Positions 32,843 to 46,412 of a stretch of DNA of 64,000 nt are shown here, piece by piece. Position 1 is the first letter of the stretch. Every line of letters begins with the position of its first letter. The DNA is from Ostrinia nubilalis (lineage: Eukaryota > Arthropoda > Insecta > Lepidoptera > Crambidae), in contig NC_087092.1 of the NCBI RefSeq assembly GCF_963855985.1, positions 17,918,001 to 17,982,000 of the forward strand. The letters run 5' to 3'. Position numbers and translations under genes: made by a program. A model generated the notes under the pieces. The model ran no database searches and was not told the origin of the DNA. It saw only the letters and a program-made list of their open reading frames with translations.

Positions 32843-35800
32843 CCGTGATATCATGGAAATTCTTGCCAAAATAAATGACGCTATAAAACTATCTGTGACT
32901 ATGATTTACATTAGGACTAAAAATAAGCCCAGTCGAGTAAACATGGATTTTTAAAAATATGACTTCATTCATTATTTAGGCACTATGATCCAAAGAGTAT
33001 TTTTAATGTAACAGTTGTGATTTTCACTGAAAAATTGTTTAGTTTTAATATTTAATCAAGTCAAAATTTGCAACTTCCACCAAGGGGTTTTTACGAATAA
33101 TAAGGAAATCTGAATTTAATAACAAAAGGACCGACACAATAGTTTTATTATTATGTTCAGTGAACAGTTTCTAGGAAGTGTTCTTTGATATTTTCATGCC
33201 ATAATTTGCATAGAACTGTGAGATCTAGAACATTTAACACGATTTATGTCATCTTCGCATTTATGCATTCCTATTTATAAAATAATCTAAGAGGATATTT
33301 GCATAAAGTTTCAGTACAAGTTTGGTGGGATAAATACTGCCGAATTTTAATTTCATCAATAACATTGCCTGATAGTGTTCGTCGTATCAATATGGACAAT
33401 ATGGAGTCAATCAGATACGGTTAGATAGCCACCAAATTAGGCAATACATCAGTTCGATCGGGTTCCTCGATCGGTCCCGGGCCCGGTCAAGGCCGCGCCT
33501 GCCAAGTGTGTCGTTGTCGCAAATTACTGCTCGTCCGCGACGCCGGTTAGGTAATACCCAAACCGTAACATATTTGGCAACATTACAATACTAATGTGCC
33601 CAAAAATACTGTCTGCTCCGATTTCTGAACTTCCTGTTAAATGTTCCAATTTGTGTTAAATTGAACTTCTATGTAGTAAGAGCAAAGAAAGCTGGTTAAT
33701 CGAGTGTCTGCAGAATTAGATTGATTAAAACCAAAGTTAATTAATTGTATCCTGTCAATAACGCTGTAGAAAGGAGTGACTGTTAATCGGCTGGCATTAA
33801 GAATCAAATTGGCATGTGTGGGGATGGTACAATTACCAGCGAGGAGCAAGAAGCTCTGGCGCGCCGCTGATGTATGTAAGCGGACTGTTGTTTTTGCTCG
33901 AACGGTTCGGAAAGAGATATCTTCTGGGTTTTGTTGCGCCTATACTGTATTTGCATTTAGAAGAACACAAAGCGAGCACAGTGGCGATGATTAAAGTCGA
34001 TTCGTACTGTGCATGGCGTGAACAGTATGTTTCAAATGTCTACGTGCCTGCCAGCCATGCAACAAATGCGAGAATGCACCATTTGTAAGCCTAAAACATT
34101 TACAGAAACCGTTCTGTGCTTCTGCATATTCTAATACACTCGCCGAACCATTTACAAAATTGCTTGGCAACTTTGTAAAAGGAATGCGGCTCATAACGAA
34201 AGTAACGAGAGTGGAATAAGACATAAGCTTGACTCACTTATGATTCAATCCCTTCCACATACCCCATTTGCTCCCATTTGTGTCCAATGACGGGCACCTT
34301 CTAAAAATAACTACGGACTAGTAAAATATTTGGCGTTCCACAGAGTTCAAACAAGAGAAAAACTACGCTGATTCACTTGTCAGAACGGGCTGTTTGCGGG
34401 ATGTTCGGAGGGACCGCGGTTCAAACGCAAAGGGTTCAGAGTCAAAGTGACGTGTTGTTTTAAACACGAAGGTCATTGATTAAAATGTTGCTCGTTGAAG
34501 CTCGCGTGTTTTCCTAATTTTGTTGGCAGCAAAACGGCAATTTGGTAAGACAAGTTGCACTAGAATTGTACAAAAATAACTACAATTTGTAAATCGTTCT
34601 ATAATCATAACAAAATGTAAACAGTACATACTCATAGAGTAGAAACCATTGACGATATTGAAGTATGGGCTCCCGAACTACCAAATTATAAACACATAAA
34701 TAACAGCATGGAAGAGTTCAGAATATCGTTTTTGTACAGCGTTTGAGTGAAATATACTGGCTGATAGTGATATTGTTGTAATTTATAGTTATTGCTTATG
34801 CGAAAAACTTATAGCTAGCTAGCAGACGATAAGTGGCAGATGGAAATAAACCTTATAGTTTTGACGTAAGAAAGAGTAGGTACATATTTAAAATGTGTAC
34901 TATGTTATGGGAAGGTAAAGTGAAACAAATTTTACAGCAAAACTAAGCAAGATTGCAGGAATACTATTTCTTACATAAACTACACCTCCACCATCGGAAA
35001 ACAGAGCAGAAGAATGGAATGTTTATGAAGAGAATGAGTACCTAAAGAAAATCTGTTTTCAATGTTGAACATTTTTCTTCGAAATCCATCGAACGTAAAC
35101 GTACCGTGTAAATAATCGTTGCAGATGTTTTGTAAACAGTTTAAAAAGCTTTTATAGTCGTTTTAAATAGCCTATTAATGGGGGAATATGAATATCAGCA
35201 GGCAATGCATAAAATATGGCAATTAGAAAATTAAACAGTCATTAATGGAACGTTCATACATCTCAGTTCCATTATAAGTAATGAATAACGAATAGAGCCA
35301 TTATAACTGAGGCATTGCCACATTAGAGTGTGATAACTGATGCGATCGCGGCTGTAAATGTGTTTTCGCCTAATTACATTATCAACCGGAGTATGGCACA
35401 AATGCGCAGTTCGTAACGTAAACAATTTGTGTCCTACACATGGGTATCACTTGTCAAGGCACAAGTAAAAATATTATAAAAGATAAAGACAAAAATGAAA
35501 ATATTTACCAAGAGAATTTTCCATTTCGGATTCGACTCGCTGGCTTCATGTGCATTTAAGTCGCTGCATTTAGGAAAAAACATGCATTCACTTAAAAAAA
35601 ATTACTAGAATAATATTCAATTGATGTTATATGTTTTTCGACGCAGTATGTGCACGTTCATTTAACATCATCGGTACTTAGATGACTTACCAAGCTATTC
35701 AAACATACTTAGGTCAATCTTTGCTTCGAGCTGTCAGTGTAAGTAAATGTTACACCACTTTGGAGAACATTGATCAATTTACAATTCATCATCAATTATT

Positions 35801-38007
35801 TATTGTGTTAGAAAAACACGTCGCGCAAATTGTAATATTTGCTTATTTAAACGAGTCCTTGTATTTCGTATTTAAACACTCAAAATATTTTAAAGCTCGA
35901 CTTTTAAATAATAATATTAAAATTAACATCCGTTTCAGTACTTGAAGTAATTACGGTGTATCGTCGGAGTTTCTAAAGCGAACGCTATAACATTATTCAT
36001 TAAACCAATTTATGGCCACCAGGAATATTTTATGGCAATATTTATGGGCATGAAGCCGCAGTTTCTAACTATGAAGCCAATATAACGGCCTCGGAACTCT
36101 ACAGTCGACTTCGGTAAAATCGTACAGTAGGTCTAGACAAAGTGCAAATTATAATAGCAAACCAGTCGAAAAGTGGTCGAAAAGCCTTTTTTTTGTACGG
36201 CAACCGGATTCGATTTTCGATTCGATCAAAAAGTGTATTTTGTCTAGGGGGGCAGATAGGTTATTATTTATTTTGAAATGTCTCATCTAATGTAATAACC
36301 ATTTATTATCATATTATTCTGTTTGTATTGACATTAAATCGAAAATAACAAAGCCTTTTTCGGAATGTCGACTCTTAAGACCGATGACAACTTGAAACTT
36401 TGAAAATGATCGCGTATATCCGATGTCATCCGCTCATGTCAGATTTCTGAGTTGAGATTTTTAGCTGGAACGTGCTCATTTATGTGATAATAAATATTTA
36501 CTAAGACCTTCGCGTCATAACATGATGGTGTTTCGTGAGTTGACTGTACAATTGGAGGCTGTCCAACGACAACCGAGGTGGACAATGTAGATATGTTTAT
36601 TTGTCTGTTTTACGACTATTTTTTATTGCCGTCATTTCAATTGTTTGAGCTTTTCGTGACGCCCCTGATAATGCTGGGTTACCAGAAAGTTTTGAATGTT
36701 TTTCTAATCATATAACGACTTAAAAGAAATTAAATAACATACTTGTTATATGTATACGAGGGAGATAGATAAGTATTCATATTCCCAAAACGAGATTGTT
36801 CGAGATTACGCTATACCGATTTCATTAACGTCGAGATTACAAATTCGCATAATCCCAATAATGAAGGGTTCAATTTGGAAAGGGCGAACGTTTACGAAAT
36901 TATCCTTTAAAAACCCTTTGACTGGAAGTCCCTGCTCAAAGTATTATGAAAAATGGACGACTCGTAGCTCCGGAGTGGCTCGGTAATTGAGCCATTGAGC
37001 CATCGGGGAGATGCGGTTTGATAACGGCCAATGGCGACGGTAGTCGGGGGCTATTGTTGTCGGGATTTTATCTTCAGATATCTAGTTATCGCTTGAATTA
37101 TCTCAATCGTTTGATCAAATATTGATGGAATTGATTATGTTTATCCATATTTTAGTTTTTCTATCAATTTATTATTAATAGGTACGATTTCCTGCTTAGT
37201 TTCAGAACTTTATGAATAGTGTTCTTCAGGAATAGATTTTCCTCTATTAATATTGCGAAATGGCGAATAAAACAAAGCCTTAATAAACTAAGTGCACGGG
37301 CAGTGGTAACGGCTCCTAGACACGCGCTAGGTCATACAACACCACTTAGTATCTGAGTTCAACAGCCTTTGGAACCCGAACCTTTACAGTAATTGCAAAA
37401 TATGATGTAATATTACACAATATATTCTGCTGTAGATGAATGTTGAAAATAATATACCTAGACCCTAGTCTATTAAAGAAAAAAGACAGAAAAAGAAAGA
37501 ATAAATGGGAAAATTACTGAAAGTCATAATACAAATGAGTTAAGGCGATTAGTGTCCTCAATCCGCGCCAAATGGGCATTTTGTAAAGCCTACTCCTCTT
37601 TTACTGCTGGACAGAAATAGTTGAAAAAAATATATGTTATACAACAGTTCAAGGACTACATTTGTGACGTTTGAATTTTCGCTACGTCTCTTTGTTTTGG
37701 ATTAAAAAAATAAATACGGGACATCGATTTTTTACTTAAATTCCCTACTCCTCCAAAACGGCTATGTTAATTTAAAAGATTTTTGCACGAATAGATTGGG
37801 AATTCTTTAATCTTTAAATGACACGTTGCGTTTTTCAATCGAACATTACTTTCATTCATAAATTTTACTTTTTATAAATTCCGAACGTTTTGCTGTTGAG
37901 GGGGCCTTCGCGGGGTGCGGGCGGCAGTCGGCCGCTGGCCTTCAGACGGGGAGGTTGTGTCACTCGCTACAAACTGACATTAGCGATCAAAATGAATTTT
38001 TTCTTTG
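32843..38007. other. Long noncoding stretch, nothing recognised
   Basis: AT-rich sequence with scattered short frames, none with a recognisable product. GC-rich patches lie at about 33460-33550 and 37895-37960. This is compatible with intron or intergenic DNA. Confidence 0.45.
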
Positions 38008-38133
38008 GCTAAGTTGCACCACCTGACGTGACCTAACTTTGACCGAAGCTTTGGCGATAACCGGTGTTTTTTGTATGGAGTTAGACAGACTTTTGACGCC
38101 TGTCAAAGTTGAAGTAAGATGGTGCAACCCAGC
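38008..38133. mobile_element. Small MITE of the GGGTTGCACCATC family, copy 1
   Basis: GCTAAGTTGCACCACCT on the left is an imperfect complement of AGATGGTGCAACCCAGC on the right. 126 bp. A related copy lies at 52704-52784. Confidence 0.65.
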
Positions 38134-38481
38134 TTTTGTTCGACAATAGATTTTATGTCAGAATTGTTCATAGAGTACGTGCAGTCAGACAATACAATTG
38201 AATTATGACGCGCTCAGACGCTATTTTCTACCTGAATAGAATCTATTAGTGTAAAAAAACTATAATTGACTCCAAAACAACTGCACTAGATAAATACAAG
38301 TAGAAAAATTATTACGTTATTTATTTACTAGGCCTTTGCAATCAGTATCCAAATTAGGAGCTAGTCAGAATCTGTAACTTAATCGATTTACGTGAAGAAA
38401 ACAATTTATATTTTTCATACTTATTAGAATTAGATTTTAAATATGTTTCTTCGCGAAAATACCACAATTAAAAATAACACC

Positions 38482-38632
38482 TGTAACGCCCCTGGGTCTG
38501 CGGGTGTCTATGGGTGACGGTAATCATTTACCAACAGGTGATCCGTTTGCTCGTTTGCCTCCTGTCACATTAAAATAAATTAAGATAAAGTGGTATTGAA
38601 TTTTTTTTTATTTTTTTATGTGATAGGAGGCA
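38482..38632. repeat. Head-to-head fragments of a LINE-type 3' end
   Basis: A plus-strand block (TAACGCCCCTGGGTCTGCGG ... GATCCGTTTGCTCGTTTGCCTCC, to 38568) is followed after an AT spacer by its inverted last part (TGTGATAGGAGGCAAACG, 38618-38636). This block is common in lepidopteran repeats, from memory. Confidence 0.55.
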
Positions 38633-39528
38633 AACGATTTGTTCTATAGAGCTTATTAAAAATTTGAATACTGATTACAAAATTAGCCATTTTCGGAGTC
38701 GGTGTCGGTGTCCTACCTTTTGGTGATTCGTTTTGGAGTTGGTTTTAATTTTTAGTGAAATTAATCTATTTCATGCCTTTAGTAGACTATAGGTACCCAG
38801 TAGACCTTGTTGTTGCCACTGAAGGTGCAAAGGTACTCAGTACATTGATACCATATTTTTCATGTTAAGTGCAAATAAACTTCCCTAAATTACCAAACCA
38901 TGAAACGTACCTATATTATTAAAAAGTTTCGCAGATAAGAACTAAAATCCTCTTATAAGGTGATGAATTTTAGGAGCATGTCATGAAACCAAAATTATTA
39001 GCATAAAAGAGCTTGTTTTAAAAAAAAAAAAATTATTTATGATGGGGAATTTACTACGGCGTAGTAGCAGAGATTTTCCGTTTGTAGATCGTAATAATTT
39101 CGAAGAATAGGGATGTTTCGTGGATAAAGTAAAAAAGTAGCAAGAGTTTGAATAAGACCGTCGGTGAACTTACCAAAAAAAAAACTAAATGTATTTTTCA
39201 CTTTTTTAAACTTATGAAAATTTAAAGAGATGAAGCGCACCAAAGTTCAGCAGATGAGGCACATGACGTCAAGGCATGCTTAAAAATGTGGCGATTTGTG
39301 TCGTCACGCGGAATTTCATCGCATCATTATCTTCGTAATTACTTGTTTAATTGAAAAATAAAAATATCCTGTGTCCAATATTTTTTGATAATGTAAAATT
39401 GACGGACCAAAAGTCTTTTTTTAAAGAAACTAGCCTATTCCTATGGCCACATTCCAGCTCCATCATCAGACCCTGCAGTTTCCCTTAGAGAATTGAAGAC
39501 TCATGATTTTCAAAGTAGCGTACCTACT

Positions 39529-39774
39529 ATTAGAGGCCGGTAGATCTATTCTCATAAATAAAACACTGGATACTCATCTTGTACATTATATTGCCTTATT
39601 TTAGATATAATTCATCACTTAGCACAAAAGCGCGCGGAGTCGTCCCCGCGCGTCCCTCTATTCTGACGTTTGATTCTCGCGTGACATTGACAATACGTCA
39701 ATGTCACTATGACAGCAGCTCATTGGCTATAACGATACCGCTATTTTAACGTTTTATATTTTTCACAATTAACA
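39529..39774 (-). repeat. 3' LTR of the Pao-like element
   Basis: 246 bp, minus-strand TGTTAATTGTG to CCTCTAAT, preceded (minus sense) by a purine-rich GGAATTGCAGGAAGGCCGAAC tract. Confidence 0.85.
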
Positions 39775-39814
39775 GTTCGGCCTTCCTGCAATTCCTTCGC
39801 CCTCGAAGGTCTGC

Positions 39815-40186
39815 TCATGGCACACTTGACGCCTCGTATTGGGATCCAGCTGAGCACCTGGCTAGATCCACTCTGCCATCTCCACCACCATTCGCACCAC
39901 ACGCTGACCACCTTTGGTTCTGCTGAAACGAGAAATCATCACACAATACATCTATATCATCGTCACACGGTACATCTATATCATCACACAGTACATCTAT
40001 ATCATCATCACACAGTACATCTATGTCATCATTACACAGCACATTCATATCATCTAGAAGCTCAGCGTGCTCCTCAATCAGTAGCGCCACGCCAATGGTC
40101 ATACAGACGCTATCACAATTATCTCTTCGTTCAATATTTTTAGAATCAGCTGCTCCAATAATGACAATAATGTCGATTACACACAT
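39815..40186 (-). pseudogene. 3' interior frame with DDIDVLC repeats
   Basis: The minus frame contains about six copies of DDIDVLC-type repeats, produced by a 21-27 bp tandem repeat at 39945-40050. It lies just before the 3' LTR (minus sense), where functional elements have the end of integrase or an accessory frame. Not recognised as any known domain. Probably degenerate. Confidence 0.5.
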
Positions 40187-40599
40187 GCCATCTTAATCTA
40201 GGCACCATAGCTCATATGCCCAAAATGTTACCACCGAAGAAACTCATCCTTTGATGCCCAATTAGGCCTTTATCCAAGGTTTCTATCAGGTTTGTTCAAC
40301 CACCACAAAAATACAACTTATTGGTTCCGATAAACTCCAAATCATAGAACTGTAACCCATTCTACTTCCAAGAATGGAAAGAACCCTCACTGTTGATGAG
40401 CAGTGGACTGTATGTTCGTGGGCTAGGAACCGGCATAAATCTTGAAGGCAGAGTACTTGTTTAGCTTTATTTCTGAGTTCTTCACTTTTTCTTTTCGACC
40501 ACTTTGATTTCTTAACTCGCTTCTTATCTATTTGAATGAATTAAACTAGTCAGCTGGAATGCCCTGCTCCCTATTTTATACTCTTCCCTTTCTCTCGCG

Positions 40600-41575
40600 A
40601 TATTGCCATCTCTGTCTCTCATGTTCTGGAATATTCAAAGCGAGAGGTCCGATGTGACCGTCTCGTTATCCTCGATCTTCAAGTCATCGTCCTTGCCTTC
40701 TTGCCGTGGCCATCCAGACTTCGGTCTTCTGAGGAACGACGGCCCTTGGAACAACAGACTCATCCTCTTCCGATGTAGGCACGTATCCCGCTCTCGACGC
40801 CACGTCGGCTACGTTCAAGTGAGTTCAAACGTTACTCCGACGGCCTTGTCTCCTCGGTGATCTCTTCAAGTCGATGCGCTCCGTAGGGTGTATAGCGGCG
40901 GCTTCCGTTCCGCAGCCAATGCAGCACAGTTTAGGAGTCACTCCAGTAGATAGTGTCTTCTACAGGCAGCCGATGCACTTCCGTTCATGCTGCTTGTAGC
41001 TCCAACCTCGATATCGTTTGTGTCTTCACTGGAGCCACTTTGGCACGCGCAGCTACCAGCACAACTTCCGCGTCCTTCCTGTCGTTGTAAGCAAGGTGCC
41101 AATACGCAACGGCGGCGTAGGCTTCCTCGCCTGCATCGCAGAAGATGTGCAGCTCTCGGAGTTTCATTTATCTCCCCCCCGTAGTAGTATCGAGGAATAC
41201 GCAGTCTCTTCATAGTCTGCAGGTCTGACAACCATTTCTCGAAGTATGCTGCGACGTCTTCCAGCACGGGCTCGTCCCATCCGGTCTTGAGGCGCCACTG
41301 CTTTTCAGGAGCTTCTAGGGGAGTCGCTTTTTTCTTCGCGCGCCTGCCGCTCGGGGCGACTGCTAGCAGCCTGTCGTCGTTGCTGTTCCAGTTCCGGACA
41401 TGGAAGACCGCCTTCCTGTGGTCTTCGTCCACTTGAAAAATCACTTCTTTGCTTGCTCGATGTCGTTGAAGCTTTCCACGAAGTCACCACTACAGCGCCC
41501 GGCGTATGCCGTTCTCAGTAGGTTCTCCATTTGCTCATGATACTGCCTCTTCTCTTCGGTATTATTCAGAATTAA
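40600..41575 (-). pseudogene. Broken Pao pol: end of RT and part of RNase H
   Basis: On the minus strand, pieces in order are SGDFVESFNDIEQAKK, then VFHVRNWNSNDDRLLA (frame at 40938-41444), WDEPVLEDVAAYFEKWLSDL and RIPRYYYGG. In another frame (40985-41167) follow LRELHIFCDAGEEAYAAVAY and TQTISRLELQAA, then VEDTIYWSDS and VLHWLRNGSRRYTPY with stops. These are the end of the Pao RT and RNase H, with at least three frame shifts. The YVDD active site, protease, gag and integrase are absent. Confidence 0.8.
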
Positions 41576-44399
41576 TTTAGAACATTGTGAACTCCTAATG
41601 ACGTAATTATAATGAAGTTATACAATACAATACAAATAAAATAAATACTATCGGACCTAAATGATTTATGGGATTGGTTATGGTTCTTTTAACATTTTCT
41701 CTTTAAACCCACACAGATTAGGCCATTCCACACAGTTTGCGCCTCGCCACACAGCCCTATGATGTCGCTACACAAGCCAAAAGATCATAGTTCATGATGT
41801 CTCCCACACAAGACACGACATCTTCACAATTCCTGATGTCACACCAGACATCCCACTCAGAATGACAATGTCCACACAGTTTCAAGACAATGCCACATGT
41901 CCTCCTCACACAGCTATCAGGACATCCATCTCACACAAAATGACAAAGTCCACCCAGTTTCATGACAATGCCCACTGGTGTATGATCCTCACATAGTACA
42001 TCATACCCCTATTATTATTATTATTATCAAACCATTCCCATAATCACAACATCATAAGAAATTTGCTAAAATTATCTTTATTTAAATAATAAAAATATTT
42101 CAATGTAAACTCTAAAATATTAAGATGAATAACACAACTACATAAATCATCATCAATAATGCCAGTAATAAACAGTGAAACAAATTATGTTTTCATTGTG
42201 TCTTAGTGAACACAAATTTGCTTCACACACAAATGCAACTTTATCATAATAAACTTACTGTTATTGTTGTGTTGACAGCAATACACTTCCAACTATTATC
42301 TTTGGAAACTGCACATACTTCAATGAACTTACCATCCTCAAATAGGAACAAGCATTCATGGAAATATCCAAGAACTTTAATTTAACAAGTACAATACTTC
42401 TCTTCTCATGCTTGGCCAAAATTCACCCATAATGCAACTGACTTCATATTCAAGTATCTGTTGTTAACCCAGTCATTACAGGGAAGCACACAACACAATC
42501 ATCACCAATATAAACTTTATTTGATCACTGCTAGTACTTTGCTCCATTGATACCATTATTCAAAAACATAACCCTCCTTCTGGCGCAGTCGGGTAAATAG
42601 CTAACTTTCGCACAGTACAGCAGTATACCACACAATAGGCCAATGCTAATGACCAATGATAAGCATTTATTTCTATTCAAACACATAACTCTCTTATTCA
42701 CCATTATTAATACTAACTTTTTGCTTAAGACTGTTAGCGGCAGTTGGGAAGTTCTAAAGTCTAGCAGTAGACTGTAGCCAATTTATTATTACAATCTGTT
42801 CACACTCAAGTTAATTGTATGCAATTTCATGCCAATGACAAGAATAAGCACAGTTAAACAACCAAGCCGCAGTGGCACTGCTAGTCTCAGCTCAACCCTT
42901 GCAATAAAACATTAATTCAACTCACCAAATATCACAGCTGATTCCTTTTGTATTACATTTTCACTCACCAAATATCACAGCTGATGCCCTTTTGTATTGC
43001 ATTACCTTCTGTCCAACTCCAAATCACTTATGTGGAGTAAGGGGCTCAGTGTTAAGCTTCACTCTGGTATTGTGCTTGACTGATTTGCTCACCACAGGGC
43101 CAACCCGCAGACAGAAAAGTCACCACATCTAAAACTCAAGTCAAATCTAAAAATATGCACACACAACATGCCACAACCAATAACCTTTTTATTAACCAGC
43201 TAACAAATAACCTCAAGATTAAAATCATTTTCACCATGTGAGAATAACCAACAATAATGCCTGGTTCACAAGAATACCCTTTAAGTTAAATGTACCACAT
43301 TCTATATCTTTTATGTAATATCATAATTGGATAAATTTTGGTCACCCACACTTATTTTCAATGTTAGTAAGACAATCTAAATGACTACTGGCAGTAGAAA
43401 TTATTTGATAAGTTGGAGAAATTCAATATTAACATTATCCTTACTCAAATATAGCTTCATGTAACATAATATTGTGTCTTGCATCTACATTAATCAGGAG
43501 TACACAATAATTATGTTTCACAATAATTGAAGTATCAATCACTATAAGAATACCAAAAATCCTCATGTTCAATGATATAACTGGCTGCTTTACTTAATTT
43601 CAATTTACAAATTAAGCTAATTAATAGATTTTATCTCATCTTATAGTGCTCAACATCAAGAAAGAAACATCATGATACTAAAACTGGTTTACACAACACA
43701 GACCTTAGCTTCAATTTACTTGAATAAAACTAATTATTAATTCTTCTCCAAAATAATGCCAAGAGGTTACTCGGGCATGATCACCAAACTTATTTAATTT
43801 ATGTGACCATATTCTATCTATTCTTTGTAGATTTTAAATCTCAACAGGTTATTCTTCGCAGAATGTAAACATGAACAAATTAACACCGTTCAATTTAATT
43901 TGATTTACTAAAATAGTTTATTAGGCATTGCAATTAAAGTGAGCACATACCATAGCTTTCACACACATTCCTGGCATTATCAGTAAAGACTGACAATACC
44001 TATAACATTTGATGCATCATTCACTTCCATGCATTATTTTGCTCAAAAAGGAAACGTGTTAATATTGTTGCTGTTAGAATAATCGATAATATTAATGAAT
44101 CGTACCTGCTCTGGGGCCATCTTTAGTCAAATTGTTTACCACTTACGTGACCACAAGCCAAGTTACGGAAGGAGTATCTTCATCATTCGAGTCCATCATT
44201 TCTCGTACTTAAATACTTTTCTGCATCTCACACAGTTGTCAGCGTGGTTTCCTTGACATTCTTTCTTCATCATATTCCATTATAATCATAGAATCGTGGG
44301 CGTTTTGTGATAACATTCGTGACAAATAACACGAAACATTGGTCACCTGGAACACTTTGAAATCACGTTACTATCATAGGTTTCAGATCTCACTTCTGA
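41576..44399. other. Long noncoding leader of the Pao-like element
   Basis: AT-rich 2.8 kb without a frame. The part at 41705-42000 is built of loosely repeated CACACA, GATGTC and CACAGTTTC blocks. It occupies the place of gag and the start of pol. Confidence 0.5.
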
Positions 44400-44402
44400 A
44401 CT

Positions 44403-44643
44403 ATTAGAGGCCGGTAGATCTATTCTCATAAATAAAACACTGGATACTCATCTTGTACATTATATTGCCTTATTTTAGATATAATTCATCACTTAGCACA
44501 AAAGCGCGCGGAGTCGTCCCCGCGCGTCCCTCTATTCTGACGTTTGATTCTCGCGTGACATTGACAATACGTCAATGTCACTATGACAGCAGCTCATTGG
44601 CTATAACGATACCGCTATTTTAACGTTTTATATTTTTCACAAT
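44403..44643 (-). repeat. 5' LTR of the Pao-like element, main part
   Basis: Identical to the matching part of the 3' LTR. Its first six bases (minus sense) are displaced to 46415-46420 by the foldback insertion. Confidence 0.85.
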
Positions 44644-46412
44644 GAGGATCAGTACTGTTGTAGAAAATTCAATAAAACTAGTATCTACGTTAATCTTTAA
44701 GACATAAAAAAGATATATCTTTTTGAATTATCCAAATCGGACCATTACTTACGAAGATATTAAGTAATAAACATAGGCCGTTTTTGCCGCTAAAAGTCAA
44801 CGTACGCAAGGCCGCGTGACGTCACTATATCCGAATCGAGCGCAGCCGGCGTACTATTGGGATGGAAAATATTTTTTTCCGGCTAAACTATCAGTTTTAG
44901 AAAAAAACTTTTAATAACATTTATTCTTCAAAATAAAGTAACCTATCGACCAGTAATTTTTAAAAATAAAAATTGTGAAAAATAAGTACAACTATGTCCA
45001 AAAACCACATTTTCATAGGATTCGATGCAATGCGGAGACGCGGTTGGGGTGAGTGTAACTTAATGATTGTTTGTATTGAACATAATAATACATAATATGA
45101 TGCTAATACCCAGTTTCTGGTCTGAGGGGGGGGGATAAGTCATACCCAGCTTATAGCCTGGGGGGAGGGGCAAGTCATATCCAGTTTCTGGCCTGGGGGG
45201 GAGGGGGGGTAAGTAATACCCAGCGCTGGGTTACCCAGCTTCCGGCCGAGGGGGAGTCATACCTAGCTTATGCTTATGGACTGGGGGAAGGGGCTAGCCT
45301 TACCCAGCTTCTGGCTTGGGGAGGGGGGGAGGGGGGAGGGGAGGGGTCAAGTCATAACCAGTTTCTATGGGCTGGGGGGAGGGGCTAGCCTTACCCAGCT
45401 TATGGCCTGGGGGAGGGGGGGGGGGGGTCAAGTCATACCCAGTTTCTGGCATTTCTGGCATGGGGGGGGTGTCATACCCAGCTTCTGGCCGAAGGGGAGT
45501 CATATCCAGCTTATGCTTATGGCCTGGGGGTAGGGGCAAGCCTTACCTAGCTTCTGGCCTGGGGGGAGGGGGAGGGGTCAAGTCATACCCAGTTTCGGGC
45601 CGGGAGGGGGGGGTCAAGTCATACCCAGTTTCTGGCCGAGGGGGAAGTCATGCCCAGCTTATGACCTGGGGAGAGGAGAGGGGCGGGGTAGTCATACCCA
45701 GCTTCTAGGCTAAGATTAAATAGATTTCCAGCACGGAGCGGCTGTCCTTTCCTGCAGCAGCTGGCCCGTCCATGGGAACGGCGAATAGATAGGTAGGTGC
45801 GTAGGTTTAACTCAGAAAAACTAAATAACAGGTAGGTATTGCGTGTACATCGAAATTATTTTCATAGCAATGTCTTGTAGCCTAGGCAGAGTGTATCTGC
45901 CTCAGCTATACCTTATTGTTAGAAGTAAATAAATTAATACTTATACATTTTTATATTTTACTTGGAAGAAGATATGACTCTAACAACACTTATGAACACT
46001 TTATTTGAATAAATCGCCAAATATACCACCGCGGAGACCCCAATCGCGTCTCTGCGTGCCATTGAATCGTATGAGCGTATGGATTTTTTGCGTTATTTTT
46101 CACAATTTCTATTTTTAAAAATTACCTATCGATAGCTTACTTTATTCTGATGAATAAATGTCATTACAAGTTTTTCTCTAAAACTGATAATTTGGCTAGA
46201 AAAAAATATTTTCTATCCACGCAGTACGCCGGCAGCGTTCGGATCGGATATAATGACGTCATCGTCCCCGCGCCGGGCGGTCAGTGAACTTTTTTAGTAA
46301 TTTGGCCATAACTTCGTCAATTTTTGTCGTAGAACAAAAATTTTTGCACTGTGTATTAAGGATTTCTTAGCCCTATAAATCTGCATTCACAGCTAAAAAT
46401 CGAAATGATCCT
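44644..46412. mobile_element. Foldback element inserted in the Pao 5' LTR
   Basis: The ends GAGGATCA and TGATCCTC form the termini. Inner arms about 44815-45055 and 46015-46265 are inverted copies (for example the GACGTCAYTATATCCGA and CCGGCGTACT blocks). The target CACAATTAACA of the LTR is split with at most an AT duplication. The centre is a G-rich minisatellite. No transposase, superfamily unknown. Confidence 0.7.
45115..45715. repeat. G-rich minisatellite
   Basis: About a dozen irregular 40-60 bp units of the form GTCATACCCAGYTTCTGGCC plus a G-run of 4-14 bases. All G-runs are on the plus strand. Open frames across it are artefacts of the repeat. Confidence 0.9.

Noticed and set aside
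39815..40143. Plus-strand His-rich frame (HHTVHLYHH repeats) as a metal-binding protein
   Set aside because: It is the antisense shadow of the DDIDVLC tandem repeat in the Pao interior.
45270..45708. Glycine- and proline-rich frames over the G-rich minisatellite
   Set aside because: They result from the repeat itself and occur in several frames on both strands.
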